Shown: positions 10,818-22,009, counted from the stretch's first letter. The stretch is 64,000 nt of DNA from Dryocosmus kuriphilus (GCA_038277395.1 CM076197.1:74991348-75055347); one strand, 5' to 3'. Numbers and translations: made by a program. Notes: generated by a model not told the origin, from the letters alone.

Positions 10818-11820
10818 CAGTCCGACTTGACTATTGCACATTAGATGAGACTAGTCATTTCTCGTAGATTTTGGGTCGCTGAATTCGAATCCGACCTCAG
10901 AATTGCTCTATCACGTATTGTTTTTTAAATATCCTAACCTAAAGGTGCGAAAATGCGGTTTTGGCCTATATTCGAGGATATGTAGCATCACGACGTTTCT
11001 TTTCTTCGAAAACATATGTACATCATTTCAAAGTGTAAGTCTTACTCTTTCAAACTCCGTTGAGTGTGCTTGAATATCTTCTTTTTTCACCGAGAAATTT
11101 GATTTTGAAATTTTCAAACCACATGATATCTCCCCGCGGTTGGTCCTGGATAATGCATATTGCGGCTAAAATCGATTGACAGTTGTTGAAAGATTAAGGG
11201 TTGCGGGCTTGAGATTTGTCGATTTGTGGTTAATAAGTTTGGGGATTGTGGGCTTGGGGTTGGTGGGTTTGGGGTTTGTGGATTTGGGGTTAGTGGGCTT
11301 GGGATTGGTAGGTTTGCTTGGAGTTTGTGGGCTTAGGGTTTGTGGGCTTGGGATTGGTGAGCTTGGGGTTTGTGGGCTTGGGATTGGCGGGTTTGGGACT
11401 TGTGGGCATAGAACTTGCGGGCTTGGGGTTTGTGGGCTTGGTCTTTGTGTGCTTGTGATTGGTGGGCTTGGGGTTATTGGGTTAACCCATGCTTATAGCC
11501 TTTGAAAAATCCATATAGTCTGAAAATTTCAAAATCAAATTTCTCCATGAAGAAAAAAGATAGTCGAGCAAGTTGAATGGCATTTGAAAGAGCAAGACTT
11601 ACACTTTGAATTGATGTGTATATTTTTCGAGCAAACGAAATGTCGCGATGCTATATAACCGCGAAATAGGTCAAAACCGCATTTTTCGCACATTTAGATT
11701 AGGATATTTAAAATGCATGACGTGATGGAGCAATTCTGAGGTCGGATTCGAATTCAGCGAACCAAAATCTACAGGAAATGACTAGTCTCATCTGATGTGC
11801 AAGAGTCAAGTCGGGTTGTG
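10818..11820. mobile_element. Foldback element with 300-bp arms and a G-rich minisatellite core
   Basis: The left arm (about 10818-11118) and right arm (about 11517-11820) are inverted copies; both contain, in mirrored order, AGTCCGACTTGAC, GACTAGTCATTTC, a GAATTCGAATCCGACCTCAG segment, TAGGATATTTAA and AAATTTGATTTTGAAATTTTC. The core carries a minisatellite. There is no transposase, so this is a non-autonomous foldback or MITE-like element. No convincing target duplication was found. Confidence 0.75.
11195..11485 (+). repeat. G-rich minisatellite (GTGGGCTTGGGGTTT-like unit)
   Basis: About 15-18 variable copies of a 15-24-bp unit with core TTGGGGTTTGTGGGC fill the loop of the foldback element. 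The plus strand is very rich in G runs, so it could form G-quadruplexes. A 109-codon ORF through it is a translation of the repeat. Confidence 0.8.
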
Positions 11821-12089
11821 TAGTTTCTTAAATACAAGCTTTTTATAGTAAACATTTTTCATGAACATGATTCGCAGTTGATGCAAAAACAGGAAAGATT
11901 CTTCAGTTCGAGAAAAATCAATTGAGCTCTAATTTTAGTATATGTTCTTGAAAAGTAATTAAGTTTATGTGAGATAAATTTAATTATTAAATTTAAAAAA
12001 TCATGAATACTTTCTCTATGAGGAAGCAAATACTTTTGCTATTACATAGTCCCTTCGAAAAAACTAATATATTTTAATTTGATAAAGTT

Positions 12090-12185
12090 ATACATGCAAT
12101 TAAGTTTGAATAAATTATGCAAAATTTTATATTCATAGATATAACAAACTTCAGGGTCTTAATTTTTAAAGTTTTTTGTTCATAC
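12090..12185 (-). repeat. Dispersed repeat module, copy 1
   Basis: On the minus strand this reads ACCCTGAAGTTTGTTATATC, then a TATGAATAT segment followed by ATTTTGCATAATTTATT. Related segments are at 30460-30560 and 37590-37690 on the plus strand. It lies inside the putative first intron of the signal-peptide gene candidate. Confidence 0.45.
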
Positions 12186-12245
12186 AACCATTTTAAGATT
12201 ATACCTAAATTTAGTTCGTATGCTATTACATTATCATACACTCAC

Positions 12246-12303
12246 CAGAAGAATCAGCAACAACCGCAAATCCGATTAATATAATTCCAACAAGGACCTT
12301 CAT
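12246..12303 (-). CDS. First coding exon of a small secreted protein (signal peptide)
   Basis: Too short for ordinary ORF finding. From an ATG at 12303 on the minus strand the exon encodes MKVLVGIILIGFAVVADSS, a textbook signal peptide with a Lys, a hydrophobic core and a small-residue end. It runs straight into a consensus splice donor, G|GTGAGT, at 12245, leaving a phase-1 intron. A phase-1 intron just after the signal peptide is common in insect secreted peptides such as venom, immune or odorant-binding types. A TATA box lies about 70 bases upstream, which supports a real transcription start. The next exon could not be identified; it may lie in the AT-rich sequence below 12240, where repeats obscure it, or be lost. 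Function unknown. Confidence 0.5.
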
Positions 12304-12369
12304 TATTTATGTACTGGTTATTTCTAAATACCGTACCGAATGAATATCTTATGTGAGATGTTTCTGATA

Positions 12370-12377
12370 CTTATATA
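12370..12377 (-). promoter_or_regulatory. TATA box of the signal-peptide exon
   Basis: TATATAAG on the minus strand, about 67 bases before the ATG at 12303. A start site about 30 bases downstream, near the CATTCGG stretch, would give a leader of roughly 35-40 bases. Confidence 0.5.
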
Positions 12378-12449
12378 CTAGTCGCTATTTGTTTCGTTGT
12401 TATAAATTATTTTAAATATTTGTAAGAGGGATTGAACTGGGGAACTTAT

Positions 12450-14210
12450 TTGCCTGAATCATATATATTTGATTTTGTTTTACCTAAAGAAGTGCGAAAG
12501 AATAATGAAGATTTTTGGTATTCTTTGCCATTTAGAGGGAATAAGGTAAGTTTTATTATGTAACAAAAGGTTAATACAATGTTGCCATGTATAATAGTAT
12601 GACGCACCATCAGTCCTGGACAAAAAAATGGTATATATTTTACATATAATACATTATGCATAGCCTTGTTCGACAAAAATTAAGTATTTAATTAATTCGG
12701 AACGATATCAGTGTACTCTAAGTATTTTATCTTATAACTTTATATTGACTTCTTTCGTCATTTTGTTGTTTCGAGGCTCAATGCAGGATAGAAATCCTAA
12801 AGAAACACATGAGCCGAAAAACATTTTTCTGCACGATTTTTGGTAATCAAAAGGATTTACCAACTTTTCAACCTCCTACACACAAGGAAGTCTTGAGAAT
12901 TGTTTAGAAGAAATATTTGAGCTGGCTTCAAATCCCAATTACAAGACAGTCTGTTTTTCTACCGTAACCAATTCAGTTGCACAAACAATGGTGGATCCTT
13001 AGGATGTGGCATCCACTCCCACTATTAGTGAAAATAAAATCGCCGAAAAAATAAAAATCGTATCAGGATTCATACTACAATTTAAGGAAATCTTACAGTA
13101 GAGATAAAGAGAAACAAAATGATAAAGTTAAACTTACGAAGTTCAAAGAGAAAGCTACAAAACTCTTCGACGTAGCATCTTGCAAGTATTCAAAGACTAT
13201 GAACTGTATCTGAGGAAAAAACATTCAAAGATCAAATATTAACCGATTTCATTTTCTTTTTTTACCTGAGTTTGTATTCCCAAAAGGGATTACCCTAATA
13301 TATGTGCATGAATATACATTAAAGTTATTAATCTGTACATTCGCAAAAGGATTTCACTTACACTTTTTCTACTTCATACTGTTAGCTGGTAAATGCTAGT
13401 GTGAGGCAATATCACTATATCTTACAGATTTTCGAAATCGACAGCGATAATCAGATATCTGTATAAGTAAATCTTAAAAATATTCTCAAATTTTAAGAGA
13501 AAATCGCCCTAATCAAGTTTTTATAACCATTGACTGTTGAAAACTTAGTTTACTTCCTTTCTCGTTCGCTTGGAGGAAAGCATGTGTAAGTGGTTAAAAA
13601 GCTAGCAGTAAAAATAAAAATACATTTATTCTAATATTGTTATCAACAGACACGAATATTCATTAATTACCAAAGTAATTTTTGGAGTAAAAGATCTCCG
13701 AATAAACGTCGTATGAAGAATGTTTGAAAATAGTATTTATTCTAAGAATAAAATATTACGTGCATCCTAATAAAGAAATGTTTGTTCTGATTCTACAGCA
13801 TTCCTCTGATTTTTTCGGAATAAGTTACATGAATGATTCGATATAAGTATAAACTAAGGTGTGATCTTAGAAGGAATTTCTTCGATGTATAGCGATGGTG
13901 TAAATTTATCAATCACGCATTACGGTTTCTCAAAATCTGAATTAGGAAAAGCTTCCAATTCCTTACTAAAAAAATTGATGAACTACGTTGAACCACTTTT
14001 TTAAAATAGATTATTAATCATTTATATTTAAGGAACAAGTGATAAAATGATATTTAAGACAGAAATTCATCCTCGAACTTTTGTATCAGGTTTTGGCAAT
14101 ATAATGCATGGAGAGGCACATCGAAACAGTTTATCGTAACTGTATTAGAAGTTTTTTCTTGTTATTTTCGAACATTCCAATTTGGGAGAGCGTCTGTGTA
14201 CTATGATTTT
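12450..14210. other. AT-rich region; one relic coding fragment, otherwise nothing seen
   Basis: No intact gene. Apart from the fragment at 13120-13215 and a related piece near 12850-12910, I see only scattered stop-rich AT sequence with no clear repeat structure. Confidence 0.5.
13120..13215 (+). pseudogene. Relic coding fragment with a KLFDVASCK motif
   Basis: The plus-strand frame reads KFKEKATKLFDVASCK and then SKTMNC before a stop. Upstream at about 12855-12895 another open piece reads LPTFQPPTHKEVLRIV. The KLFD[IV]A-C-K pattern following a charged helix is familiar to me from repetitive orphan proteins found in many copies in arthropod genomes, probably mobile-element derived. I cannot name the family with confidence. 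Frames are interrupted by stops, so this is a fossil. Confidence 0.3.
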
Positions 14211-14214
14211 AATA

Positions 14215-14775
14215 ACCCAGAGCACGAACGTTGAACAGATACATCGGTCTTCTTAGCAGCATTTAAATGTGTAATCGTTATTGCCGAACTTAAAAACTTG
14301 AAATATTTCCTGCAGACTATGTTTTTAACAACCTGGTGCACCACTTGGCACATCGGGCTCTATATTTAGCGTTTTTCTGTTATAGTCGAACTTCAAAATC
14401 TAAGAGACTTCCTGTAGACTATGCTTTTAATAACCTGATGCACCAACAAGTACACCGGAGTCGTACTAACCGCATTTAGAGTTGTTCTTGTTATAGCCGA
14501 ACTTTAAAATTTGAAAGAATTCCTGTAGATTTTGCTTTTAACAATAATCCGTTGTACCAACAGGTACGCCAAAGTCATCCTAACTGCATTCAGGGTTGCT
14601 CTTTAGATTGTCGAAATTTAAAATTTGAAAGATTTCCTGTAGACTATGCTTTTAACAACGTGGTGCACCGGGATCTTCCTAATTTTATTTAGAGTTGTTC
14701 TTGTTACAGAGGAACTTCAAAATTTAATAGAGTTCCTGTAGACTATACTTTGGACAACCTGGTGTACGACCAGCG
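14215..14775 (+). repeat. Satellite, five degenerate units of about 105 bp
   Basis: The landmark TTCCTGTAGACTATGCTTTT followed by AACAACCTGGTGCACCA recurs near 14308, 14410, 14520, 14635 and 14727, spaced about 90-115 bases apart. Between landmarks each unit has a GTTGTTCTTGTTATAG-like segment and a GAACTTCAAAATTT-like segment. No coding. Confidence 0.75.
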
Positions 14776-15328
14776 GCTTGGCTAAGCACATAATCTTTAA
14801 CCAATGAGAAATGAAAGCGTCAAACAAAACAGCGATTTGTTAACCTTCGAAGTTTTAAAATCGCCAGGGATTTTGAATTGAATAAAATCATTATTCTCAA
14901 CTAAAATTTTTACACATATCTTAGACAAAGTCTGAACTCTTTGTGAGATGATCAATGCTATAAGTATTTTCTTGTGTCAAAAGTTCAATGAACAACTTTT
15001 TATTCGGATCTAAGGTCTTTATATAATTTAAACAGTTTGCGGATTCCAAGTGAGATTGTATCGCGGTGTTTCTGCTTTCTCGATAGCAACACCTTTAAAA
15101 CATCACTTCATAAAGGAATCAGAACCCATGTCAGACACTAAAATCAGCGAACTTTCTTCGAACATGAAAATACTATTTATCTTCTCAATATTTCCACCAC
15201 AACCTCAGAGGCTTTTCGTATTGTTTAATCGTTGACGAGGATGATGAATGAATCAGTATTGCTATCGCCGACTTTGGAACTCCTCGCTTGCGAAACGTCT
15301 CCCCGATAACCTGCCTACCGCCGCGCCG
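14776..15328. other. Left flank of the Transib element; no gene established
   Basis: A 61-codon plus-strand ORF at 15050-15235 has no recognisable feature. The last 40 bases are GC-rich (CTACCGCCGCGCCG), which matches the GC-rich target preference of Transib. The final five bases, 15324-15328, are the left target-site duplication CGCCG. Confidence 0.55.
15324..15328 (+). repeat. Left target-site duplication of Transib (CGCCG)
   Basis: CGCCG directly abuts the first base of the element and is repeated at 19611-19615. It fits the CGNCG-like target preference described for Transib. Confidence 0.9.
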
Positions 15329-16216
15329 CACAGTGGTTAAAAATTGGAATTTACCCTTCATAATCGGCTACAGGTCGTATTTCTTGACCGATTTGGATGT
15401 TTTTTTTTTTTGAAATTCTCAGCATAAAATTCTTAAGAGAACTGTGGATTTCGATTTTTTAATTTTTTCCACAGAGCAACAATATATAAACAAATATAGT
15501 GACAAAATGGGCAATTTCAAATTTCTGAATTTTTATCTCACGAAAAAATATATATAAAAACTCATTATCAGTCTGAATTATTGCCCATGCATTCATAGAA
15601 CAGAATTAAATCAATAAATATTTAACTTAATTATTATAAACATTTTTTATAAACAAATTTCTATGAGTGCTTTTTTTTCATAGAAAAAAATTTTTTCTTT
15701 ACGATACTTGCAAGTAGATTCCATAAGAGTCATATTTGGTAACAAAAAGTTAGCATTAGTTAATAATTAACATTTTTATAAACAATTTTATAAACAAATT
15801 CTTCATAATTGAGATTTTCTCACAGTAAAAGTCATTTTTCTGGCCGAAAGTGATTCATAGTCCTCTTTAGAAACATTTATATACTGTAAGTGTTATAAAT
15901 AAACAATATAAATTGTTAATAACAATTAAATTAAACAATCCCCCCAATCGGTCGTTTTATGGTGGAAATAAATGGGATTTTCTTTAATTATTATAATAAT
16001 TAATTAGAGTGACATTTGTTGCGATGACTAACCAACAAAATTAAGCAATAAATAATTTACAAGATTGTTATAAACAATTTTATAACTAAAATTTTTCATT
16101 TTCTATGGTAAAAAGGACAGCTTTCCACTGAAATAATCGGCAATAAAGTGACAGTTGTTGCAAAATTCAATGTGGAGCATTAGATAATAACTTGTGTAAT
16201 TGTTATTAACAATTTT
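15329..16216 (+). repeat. Left terminal inverted repeat of Transib
   Basis: 888 bp, near-identical to the reverse complement of 18722-19610. The outer seven bases are CACAGTG. A small number of one-base differences are visible, for example AAATTAAGC against AAATAAGC. The inner edge is where AACAATTTT diverges into unrelated sequence. Confidence 0.93.
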
Positions 16217-16313
16217 TGCAAAAATCGTATTGTATTGCTATAAGAAACTTAGTATAAATTAATTGCCATCGTCAACGAAATTAGAATTCAGAACATAGAA
16301 TTTAGAAAATAGT

Positions 16314-18296
16314 TCATGAATTCCTGGATTCGAATTTTGCAATTAATTTATCTAGTTCTTGGTCAAGTTCAACTTCAACTTTTTCCCATTCAGGCTTCAA
16401 GGATGCAATAAAAAGATCTGAAGACTCAAGAAGTTTGTGAATCAAGTCTTCCATAGTATGCAATCGAGACATTTTTCGAGTATTAAATTGTCGAATGTAT
16501 TTAATATCCTTGTTCCTGGCTTCGGAAGCTTCTTCGGAATACATGCCGATTGGCAGCATAAAATTCTCCATAATCTTTCCCCCATGTATAAGAATTTTGT
16601 GAACTGAAGAAGGCATATAGTACCAGGGATATAAGCTCACATACAGTTTTGCTGCACTAAAAGCATACTCTTCAAAGAAGAGAGGGGGGATTTTCCTTCT
16701 ACTAGCCAGCATCTGCAATATGTTTCTAAACATCTTAATGAGTTCTCTATTAACTCCTGTTATTTCTGCGGTTTTGTCAACGTCTGAGAAAAACCTGCGA
16801 GCCGTATTACCACAATTAGAATTGCCAGATCCTTGACTTGGTTGATCAATTATCAAACCCATTTTTCTTTGAAAGTCGTTGCAAATTCTTTTCTTATCTT
16901 CTTGCATCATTTCTTTATCCTCCTTCATGGATACACTCCATTTGCAGACTCTTAGCCGATAAGCAATGTGGAGTATACACTCCATGAATCGTATCCAGGC
17001 ATGTAAAGTCGAAAGACCAAACTCAAAATTGGAGCTGATTACTTTCTTCTGCTTTACACGGTCTAAGTCATTCATTTGAGATGGTGTCGCTCTGCAAATG
17101 TAGCAAGTAGAAGATGATGGTGTATCAGTGAGAGCTGTGCAAACTTTTCCATCCAACATCGTCAACTTCATTTCCGTTGTAACTGTGTACACGCCATTAG
17201 TCGTACTAATTGTTGTGGGTCTAAGATTTTGAACTTGAGTCTTAATATTTTTAATTTCTGCTTTAGTCAATTCCTTTGTTTCCTTTGCATACTTAATCAT
17301 TATAGGTATGCATCGTTTTGGCGAGGAACTATGAGGATTCATCCAAACTGTTTCTTCTGTGTCCTTTACTTTTAACAATATTGGCACCATTGATGCTGTA
17401 AATAACGAGTCATCAGTCAAGTTATTGTTATTGAACTTCTGATTGTATTTTGCTTCAGTTGAAAGTCCATCAATGCCGTACTTAACTTCAAAGTCCAAAT
17501 AAGTTATCTTCAATCTGTTCTCTGAAGCTGGAAGACATAAGTTAGGATCTTTAAAAAGTCGTTGAATTGTGTGATCAATAAGAGACTGAATCTCAATCGT
17601 GGCTCCTTCTTCCGAAATTTGAATATTTGCAGGATAGCAATCTTTTTTAACTTCTATTAATTTCGGATAGATAGGATAAATGTCAGCCTTTCTAGTTTTA
17701 GCCTGTGAATGGATTGTTTCATACTGAAACTTTGATAGCCTGGCCTGTTGCATTAAAGCCAAAGCTTCTTCTGAAGAGTATGAGACATATGGTTCACATT
17801 CAGATTTATCTGAAATGTTGAAATGTTCAGTTTCTTCAGATTTTAAAAGAGCGAGTATTTCATTTGCAGTTTTTTTTCTCCCACTCTTTCGTAAATTGCG
17901 CAGAAATGCATCCTGTATTTCAACAGCCGTGAAACACTCTTCAATGGACATTAATTTCCGCCTCTTTGTCGCAGAAGAAGCATCCTCAAACTTTATATTC
18001 GAAGTCTTCCTTCCTCCTTTTGATTTTGTCTCAGAAAATGAAACTAAAAAATCAGTGCTTAGCCACTTTTCGAACCTTTTTTCAAAGTGACTTTTTGTGC
18101 TTAAAGATTCTTTCCATTTTTTCTGAAATACTGGCAAGAAATATAGCTTCAAATTATTAGCTACTATTTTTAAGCGCTCAGGATCAAGACTGTACTCAGT
18201 TTGTATGAAATTTAACAAACTTTGTACGTTGTCAGTACCCTTATTAGTAATAAGAATATCAGAAAGGACTTTCTTACGTACTCTAAGAGTATCCAT
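16314..18296 (-). CDS. Transib transposase, RAG1-core-like DDE recombinase (660 aa)
   Basis: Single uninterrupted ORF of 660 residues, close to the usual length for Transib transposases. It should cut the element out and insert it by a DDE RNase-H-like mechanism in the nucleus. The catalytic residues are recognisable: D276 in YGIDGLST-KYNQKF, D382 in TMLDGKVCTALT, and the Glu in GMYSEEASEARNKD (E588/E589). A CYIC motif at 398-401 follows the second Asp, as in RAG1/Transib zinc-binding insertions. Residues 488-505 (GSGNSNCGNTARRFF) and the C-terminal FNTRKMSRLHTMEDLIHKLLESSD match conserved Transib blocks. The N-terminal 270 residues are basic and presumably bind the ends. A basic TKRRKL at 110-115 could be a nuclear localisation signal. 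ATG at 18296 is the first Met. No frameshift or stop, so it may be functional. Confidence 0.95.
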   Translation of the reverse strand: MDTLRVRKKVLSDILITNKGTDNVQSLLNFIQTEYSLDPERLKIVANNLKLYFLPVFQKKWKESLSTKSHFEKRFEKWLSTDFLVSFSETKSKGGRKTSNIKFEDASSATKRRKLMSIEECFTAVEIQDAFLRNLRKSGRKKTANEILALLKSEETEHFNISDKSECEPYVSYSSEEALALMQQARLSKFQYETIHSQAKTRKADIYPIYPKLIEVKKDCYPANIQISEEGATIEIQSLIDHTIQRLFKDPNLCLPASENRLKITYLDFEVKYGIDGLSTEAKYNQKFNNNNLTDDSLFTASMVPILLKVKDTEETVWMNPHSSSPKRCIPIMIKYAKETKELTKAEIKNIKTQVQNLRPTTISTTNGVYTVTTEMKLTMLDGKVCTALTDTPSSSTCYICRATPSQMNDLDRVKQKKVISSNFEFGLSTLHAWIRFMECILHIAYRLRVCKWSVSMKEDKEMMQEDKKRICNDFQRKMGLIIDQPSQGSGNSNCGNTARRFFSDVDKTAEITGVNRELIKMFRNILQMLASRRKIPPLFFEEYAFSAAKLYVSLYPWYYMPSSVHKILIHGGKIMENFMLPIGMYSEEASEARNKDIKYIRQFNTRKMSRLHTMEDLIHKLLESSDLFIASLKPEWEKVEVELDQELDKLIAKFESRNS

Positions 18297-18581
18297 AATG
18301 AAAACTGATTACCAACAACAAAAAAAAAGAAAACAAAAGCAGAAAACAAAGGAACAAAACAAAATAATAAAACAATAATAAAGAAAATAATAATAAGAGA
18401 GTAATACTCAATGGTACAAACCTGCGCAAAATACGTTTAAATGATGCCGAAAGCAAATCATATAAAGGTAATTTGACCGCAACCCCTTTTACTTTTATAA
18501 AGTAAAAGCCTAACTTCTCTTGTGAGAGCTCCAGCTGCGCTGCGAGACATCCACCTAGCGGTGAATTACATAACCACCATT

Positions 18582-18692
18582 AGATTTGATTAGAATAGAA
18601 TAGATTATATTAGATTAGATTAGATTAGATTAGATCAGATTAGATTAGATAAGTTTTAGATTTGATTTGATTAGATTAGATTATACTGGATT
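18582..18692 (+). repeat. (TTAGA)n pentanucleotide repeat inside Transib
   Basis: About 20 copies of TTAGA/TTGAT variants, with the purest stretch at 18610-18655, lie between the transposase start and the right TIR. It resembles but is not the insect telomere unit TTAGG. Confidence 0.85.
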
Positions 18693-18721
18693 AACAAGAT
18701 TGTTATAGACAATTTGTTATG

Positions 18722-19610
18722 AAAATTGTTAATAACAATTACACAAGTTATTATCTAATGCTCCACATTGAATTTTGCAACAACTGTCACTTTATTGCCG
18801 ATTATTTCAGTGGAAAGCTGTCCTTTTTACCATAGAAAATGAAAAATTTTAGTTATAAAATTGTTTATAACAATCTTGTAAATTATTTATTGCTTATTTT
18901 GTTGGTTAGTCATCGCAACAAATGTCACTCTAATTAATTATTATAATAATTAAAGAAAATCCCATTTTATTTCCACCATAAAACGACCGATTGGGGGGAT
19001 TGTTTAATTTAATTGTTATTAACAATTTATATTGTTTATTTATAACACTTACAGTATATAAATGTTTCTAAAGAGGACTATGAATCACTTTCGGCCAGAA
19101 AAATGACTTTTACTGTGAGAAAATCTCAATTATGAAGAATTTGTTTATAAAATTGTTTATAAAAATGTTAATTATTAACTAATGCTAACTTTTTGTTACC
19201 AAATATGACTCTTATGGAATCTACTTGCAATTATCGTAAAGAAAAAATTTTTTTCTATGAAAAAAAAGCACTCATAGAAATTTGTTTATAAAAATTGTTT
19301 ATAATAATTAAGTTAAATATTTATTGATTTAATTCTGTTCTATGAATGCATGGGCAATAATTCAGACTGATAATGAGTTTTTATATATATTTTTTTCGTG
19401 AGATAAAAATTCAGAAATTTGAAATTGCCCATTTTGTCACTATATTTGTTTATATATTGTTGCTCTGTGGAAAAAATTAAAAAATCGAAATCCACAGTTC
19501 TCTTAAGAATTTCATGCTGAGAATTTCAAAAAAAAAAAACATCCAAATCGGTCAAGAAATACGACCTGTAGCCGATTATGAAGGGTAAATTCCAATTTTT
19601 AACCACTGTG
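18722..19610 (-). repeat. Right terminal inverted repeat of Transib
   Basis: 889 bp, reverse complement of the left TIR, ending in CACTGTG at 19610. It lies on the 5' side of the transposase gene, so the promoter could be inside it or in the 0.4 kb between it and the ORF. Confidence 0.93.
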
Positions 19611-19615
19611 CGCCG
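19611..19615 (+). repeat. Right target-site duplication of Transib (CGCCG)
   Basis: CGCCG directly follows the last base of the element, matching 15324-15328. Confidence 0.9.
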
Positions 19616-22005
19616 GGGTAAGTGTGGGCCAGATGACGTTTCCTCCTGAAAGGACATTTTAGAAAATCTACTCCAGGGCGCAAATAAAGACTATCTTATA
19701 TTATTAGATCTAAAAATATTGTCTACCAAACTTGACTTTGCCAAAGGGGAACTTATACAACACACTCTACCCTGTCATTAATAACTTTTCTTAAAACCCT
19801 CAAAGTCAATGAAAAAGAAGGAAAAGTATGCAAAAGAAGTTTGACCAGGAGATTGTAAACGCAGCAACAGTAGTCACTTCTGCTTCCATACACCAGGAAA
19901 TAAAACGATCGTATTTTTTATTAATGCTCGTGACAAACCGGTCAATATCAAAATTTCGGAAAGATTTTCAATATGTTGAAAATCTTATTATTCAATTCCC
20001 ATTTAGTTTCCGTTAGTAGGATACACGAATCCTTATCCGCGAAAAAATTCTCCTTAGATTTTATATACGATGCAAAAATCTATAAATCTCTTTCCTATAG
20101 CACTATTGCCATATCAATTTGGCTTTGTTATTTTATTTTTTACATTGCACCCCACCCATTCGGATAACATAGAAAATCAGCATTGTATTGTCCTCGCGAA
20201 AAAAATATGACATGACCTATAGTCGTTTGAAAAACATCTGAAGCTATTAAAAACCGCCTTTAATTCTAGCAAATTATATAATCCCTTCTATCTACTGTAC
20301 TCCGTCAACCGTGCGCCTTCTTTCCGTTGCAATAAGCATCATAGCCAGTTAATGAATGGTCTGAAAATATTGCTAAACGATCAACTGATATTCGGATGGG
20401 GCTATTTACTGTTAGAATATTCTTGCTCCACCAATATAATTCTATTTTTATATCATCTGAAATTTTAATCAATTTTTCAAAATCTGCATTTCATTCAAAA
20501 TCCAATTTCAGAAATTTCTGACCTTCCATTACCTTCGTATAGAGCCATCCATATTTAACACCTGGACATGCTGATATTAAAGCTTCGCTACACTGGGCCA
20601 GCTCTATTATCCGACATTATTATTTTGATCTAAATTGCTTTGTTAATTTTGAAATATTTTCCTTCCTACCCTCTGGTAACTCTACTATGAATTTTATACT
20701 GTTCAAATTAAATACTAAAAGCTTACAACTCTGGGAAGGCTGTCAATAGGGTCATCCACTAACTTTTTTATATTCGCATATGAAACTATATGCTCTAAAA
20801 TTATTAGTAATACCAGTATAATGCAAAAAAACTTGTTTTCGAATTTATATTTCAAAAAGAAACTTTTTTACATATTTCCAGTTCCTATTTCTGCGCGCCC
20901 AATCCGCCATCATGATATGATGTCACAATCCTTCAAAAGCTTGTAAGCAAGCCGGTCGATTCACGCTTTTAAAAAAAAAATGGAAAGAACAAGGTGCTAT
21001 TGTTGGTTTTTTGTGCCTAAATGTAAAAGCACCAGTCTTAAGAATCCAGACAAAATATTTATATGTATACTGTAACATTATTCTTACTTTCTTTTATTTT
21101 TCGGAGGATCCTTCATGAATCGGACAGAGTCGAGCAAGATGAAAGAACGAGTAAAATATTAACACTAATATTGTCTTTATCAATTTTTGTCTTTTAGTTA
21201 TTTTGAAGCTCTTCTTTCACAATTCATGTCTATGACTGAAGTTTAAATTAGCTTCTATTCCAAATTTCGAGTACCGCATAGTGACTTTTATACTCCCTTG
21301 GATTGAATTTAATTTAATAGTGTTGTAGCAATTTGAACGGGCTCGTCAGTTCATTATTGGTCATTGAGAGGTGATGTTCCTTTTGCTTTTTCTATGTCCA
21401 GTTCAATAGTTCGAGTCCAAGCACAGTAAGTGGATTAAGTCATGGTAGGACGTTAAAACTAGCCCTAATCACCCTCCCTTTGAACTTAACTACTAAGGAA
21501 ACCCTCGAGATTAGGATAGGTTCATTATCCCCAATCTGATAAGCTACAATACTTTTATGTATTCGCAATCTCGAAATTTGAAGTACGAGTAGTTTGCCTC
21601 TAAGGAATTTCTAAATATAAAGTTCTCCCTAGTTGTAGGCTCGACCCAAACCAGAGTTGCGTATTCGCCGATTATCCTGACTTATGGACGAAGATTTCTT
21701 TAGTATAGCTACATTTAGGCTTTTTTATCACGCGACGAATTCGTTATTCTCAGTTAATTTTCTAATACTTCCAGGAGCACTGTTTCTCTCACTCTGTCCC
21801 AATTTCACAAACAAAACTAATCTTTGTTTTGTTCTAGCTGTGTGCAATGCCTGAATCAAAAATCTATTTGGTTTATCTAACCTCGATATCAAAAGCAAAG
21901 CCACGACAATCCCTTATGCATTATTAATTGTAGTTTTAACGATTCTTTTCAAATTTTGGCTTTAGTGGCTGTTAAGGTTAAATTGAGCTGATGAAATTAA
22001 GTTTT
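19616..22005. other. No gene recognised
   Basis: AT-rich sequence with short ORFs only (longest about 64 codons). I see no motif, clear repeat or splice-bounded exon that I can support. The sequence at 21300-21700 has a more even base composition than its surroundings but is stop-rich in all frames. Confidence 0.45.
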
Positions 22006-22009
22006 ACGA

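Larger units (their letters stand above)
15329..19610 (-). mobile_element. Complete Transib DNA transposon (4,282 bp) with long TIRs
   Basis: The element begins CACAGTGGTTAAAAATTGG at 15329 and ends with its reverse complement at 19610. It is flanked on both sides by CGCCG (15324-15328 and 19611-19615), a 5-bp GC-rich duplication of the kind known for Transib. It encodes one intact transposase on the minus strand. The terminal repeats are about 888 bp and nearly identical, far longer than the short TIRs usual in this superfamily. Transib is the transposon superfamily from which the RAG1 core recombinase of jawed vertebrates is thought to derive, and the terminal CACAGTG is the same heptamer as in recombination signal sequences. 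Intact ORF, matching ends and clean TSD indicate a recent insertion. Confidence 0.95.

Noticed and set aside
11176..11505. 109-codon Gly/Leu-rich ORF
   Set aside because: It is a translation of the GTGGGCTTGGGGTTT minisatellite.
18582..18692. Telomeric repeat
   Set aside because: The unit is TTAGA with many variants, not TTAGG, and it is internal to the Transib element.
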